A DNA stretch of 18,068 bases, from assembly GCA_036556985.1 (NCBI GenBank), contig DATBIK010000059.1, positions 1 to 18,068 of the forward strand. Direction: 5' to 3'. The number at the start of each line of letters is the position of its first letter. Positions within the stretch are counted from its first letter, which is position 1. Position numbers and translations under genes: made by a program. Positions 17,610 through 18,068 of this stretch are shown piece after piece. The notes under the pieces are model-generated. The model ran no database searches. It was not told the DNA's origin and worked only from the letters and a program-made list of their open reading frames with translations. Source of the DNA: JAPSGM01 sp036556985. Its GTDB lineage: Bacteria; Chloroflexota; Limnocylindria; QHBO01.

Positions 17610-18068
17610 TCAGGCCGCCCGGTCGGCCCTCTTCTCCGGCTCGCCCTCGGCCGTGCCTGCAGGCTTCGCGAGCGCGCGCTCGGCCCATCCGGGCCAGACG
17701 CGGCGCGCCACCTCGACCGGCAGCCGGCCGCCCAGGTGCATCGAGCGCCACACGCCTCTGTAGCCGGGCAGCACGCCGGAGGCCACCACCACGTGCCCGA
17801 CGATGACGAGCGTGAAGGCGAGGGTCGACAGCCGATGGATCGCATCCAGCACCACGAAGCCCGGTCCGATGCGCACGAAGACGAGCCCGATGCCCGACAC
17901 GATCAGCGTCAGCAGCAGGCCCACGATGGCCACGTTGGCGAGGCGCTGCCCGGGGTCGAAGTGGCCGTCGTGGGCGCCAAAGCGCCCGGTGAAGACCGCT
18001 CGCGGCCAGCGCAGCAGCCAGCCGGCATCGCCACGGTCATAGCGCAGCGTCTCGCGCACGAAGGCGAT
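17610..18068 (-). CDS. Membrane cytochrome b subunit, formate dehydrogenase gamma/cytochrome b561 type (5' end outside window)
   Basis: The C-terminal 152 residues of an integral-membrane di-haem cytochrome b that passes electrons between a molybdenum oxidoreductase or hydrogenase and the quinone pool. Two membrane helices are visible (LANVAIVGLLLTLIVSGIGL and LSTLAFTLVIVGHVVVASGV), with candidate haem-ligand histidines in AIHRLS and IVGHVV. The segment that follows, with MHLGGRLPVEVARRVWP, resembles the family's cytoplasmic WxxxHxP-type end. A GTG exists at 18059, but the frame stays open to the window edge and the first membrane helices would be missing, so the gene is taken as truncated by the window. 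A charged tail (EGEPEKRADRAA) ends it. Confidence 0.75.
   Translation of the reverse strand: MAFVRETLRYDRGDAGWLLRWPRAVFTGRFGAHDGHFDPGQRLANVAIVGLLLTLIVSGIGLVFVRIGPGFVVLDAIHRLSTLAFTLVIVGHVVVASGVLPGYRGVWRSMHLGGRLPVEVARRVWPGWAERALAKPAGTAEGEPEKRADRAA
17613..17630 (+). terminator. Weak terminator candidate downstream of ssrA
   Basis: GGCCG and CGGCC form a 5-bp stem around CCCGGT, followed by CTCTTCT. It lies inside the 3' end of the convergent cytochrome b gene. The stem is short and the T-run imperfect. Confidence 0.25.

Overview
The window is an 18 kb piece of a GC-rich (roughly 70%) bacterial chromosome made almost entirely of core housekeeping genes. The order prfB-ftsE-ftsX-ctpA-smpB, with ssrA close by, is a common arrangement in Gram-positive and related phyla. 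Together with the GC content, Tad-type pilus proteins, weak Shine-Dalgarno use and several starts lying a few bases after a -10 box, it suggests an actinobacterium or a high-GC chloroflexot. The sequence alone cannot settle which. There is no sign of phage, plasmid or CRISPR.

Region 1 (1-4662): the C-terminal part of gyrA, then prs (PRPP synthase), whose end overlaps a gene for a small alpha/alpha-toroid protein of terpenoid-cyclase type. That gene is coupled by a GTGA overlap to a GNAT enzyme strikingly like the aminoglycoside 2'-N-acetyltransferases AAC(2')-I. Region 2 (4663-8355): a 274-bp gap with an array of palindromes, then secA and, by an ATGA overlap, an SRPBCC/AHSA1-fold protein. 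Region 3 (8356-9153): a 470-bp segment with a small inverted-repeat element, a 38-residue single-pass membrane protein on the minus strand, a divergent control region with DnaA-box-like 9-mers, and a new-looking eight-cysteine small protein. Region 4 (9140-14059): prfB with its programmed +1 frameshift, ftsE, ftsX, a carboxy-terminal protease, a short leader-peptide/terminator unit, and smpB. Region 5 (14161-17155): two TadE-like genes and a large TadG-like gene. Region 6 (17194-18068): ssrA (tmRNA) with a good promoter, converging on a partial membrane cytochrome b gene.

Functionally, the window brings together translation termination and ribosome rescue (RF2, SmpB, tmRNA), protein export (SecA), cell-wall remodelling (FtsEX, CtpA) and surface-appendage proteins (TadE/TadG). 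The most interesting unexplained signals are the palindrome array before secA, the leader unit before smpB, the cysteine-rich gene overlapping prfB, and the AAC(2')-like enzyme embedded in a housekeeping operon.
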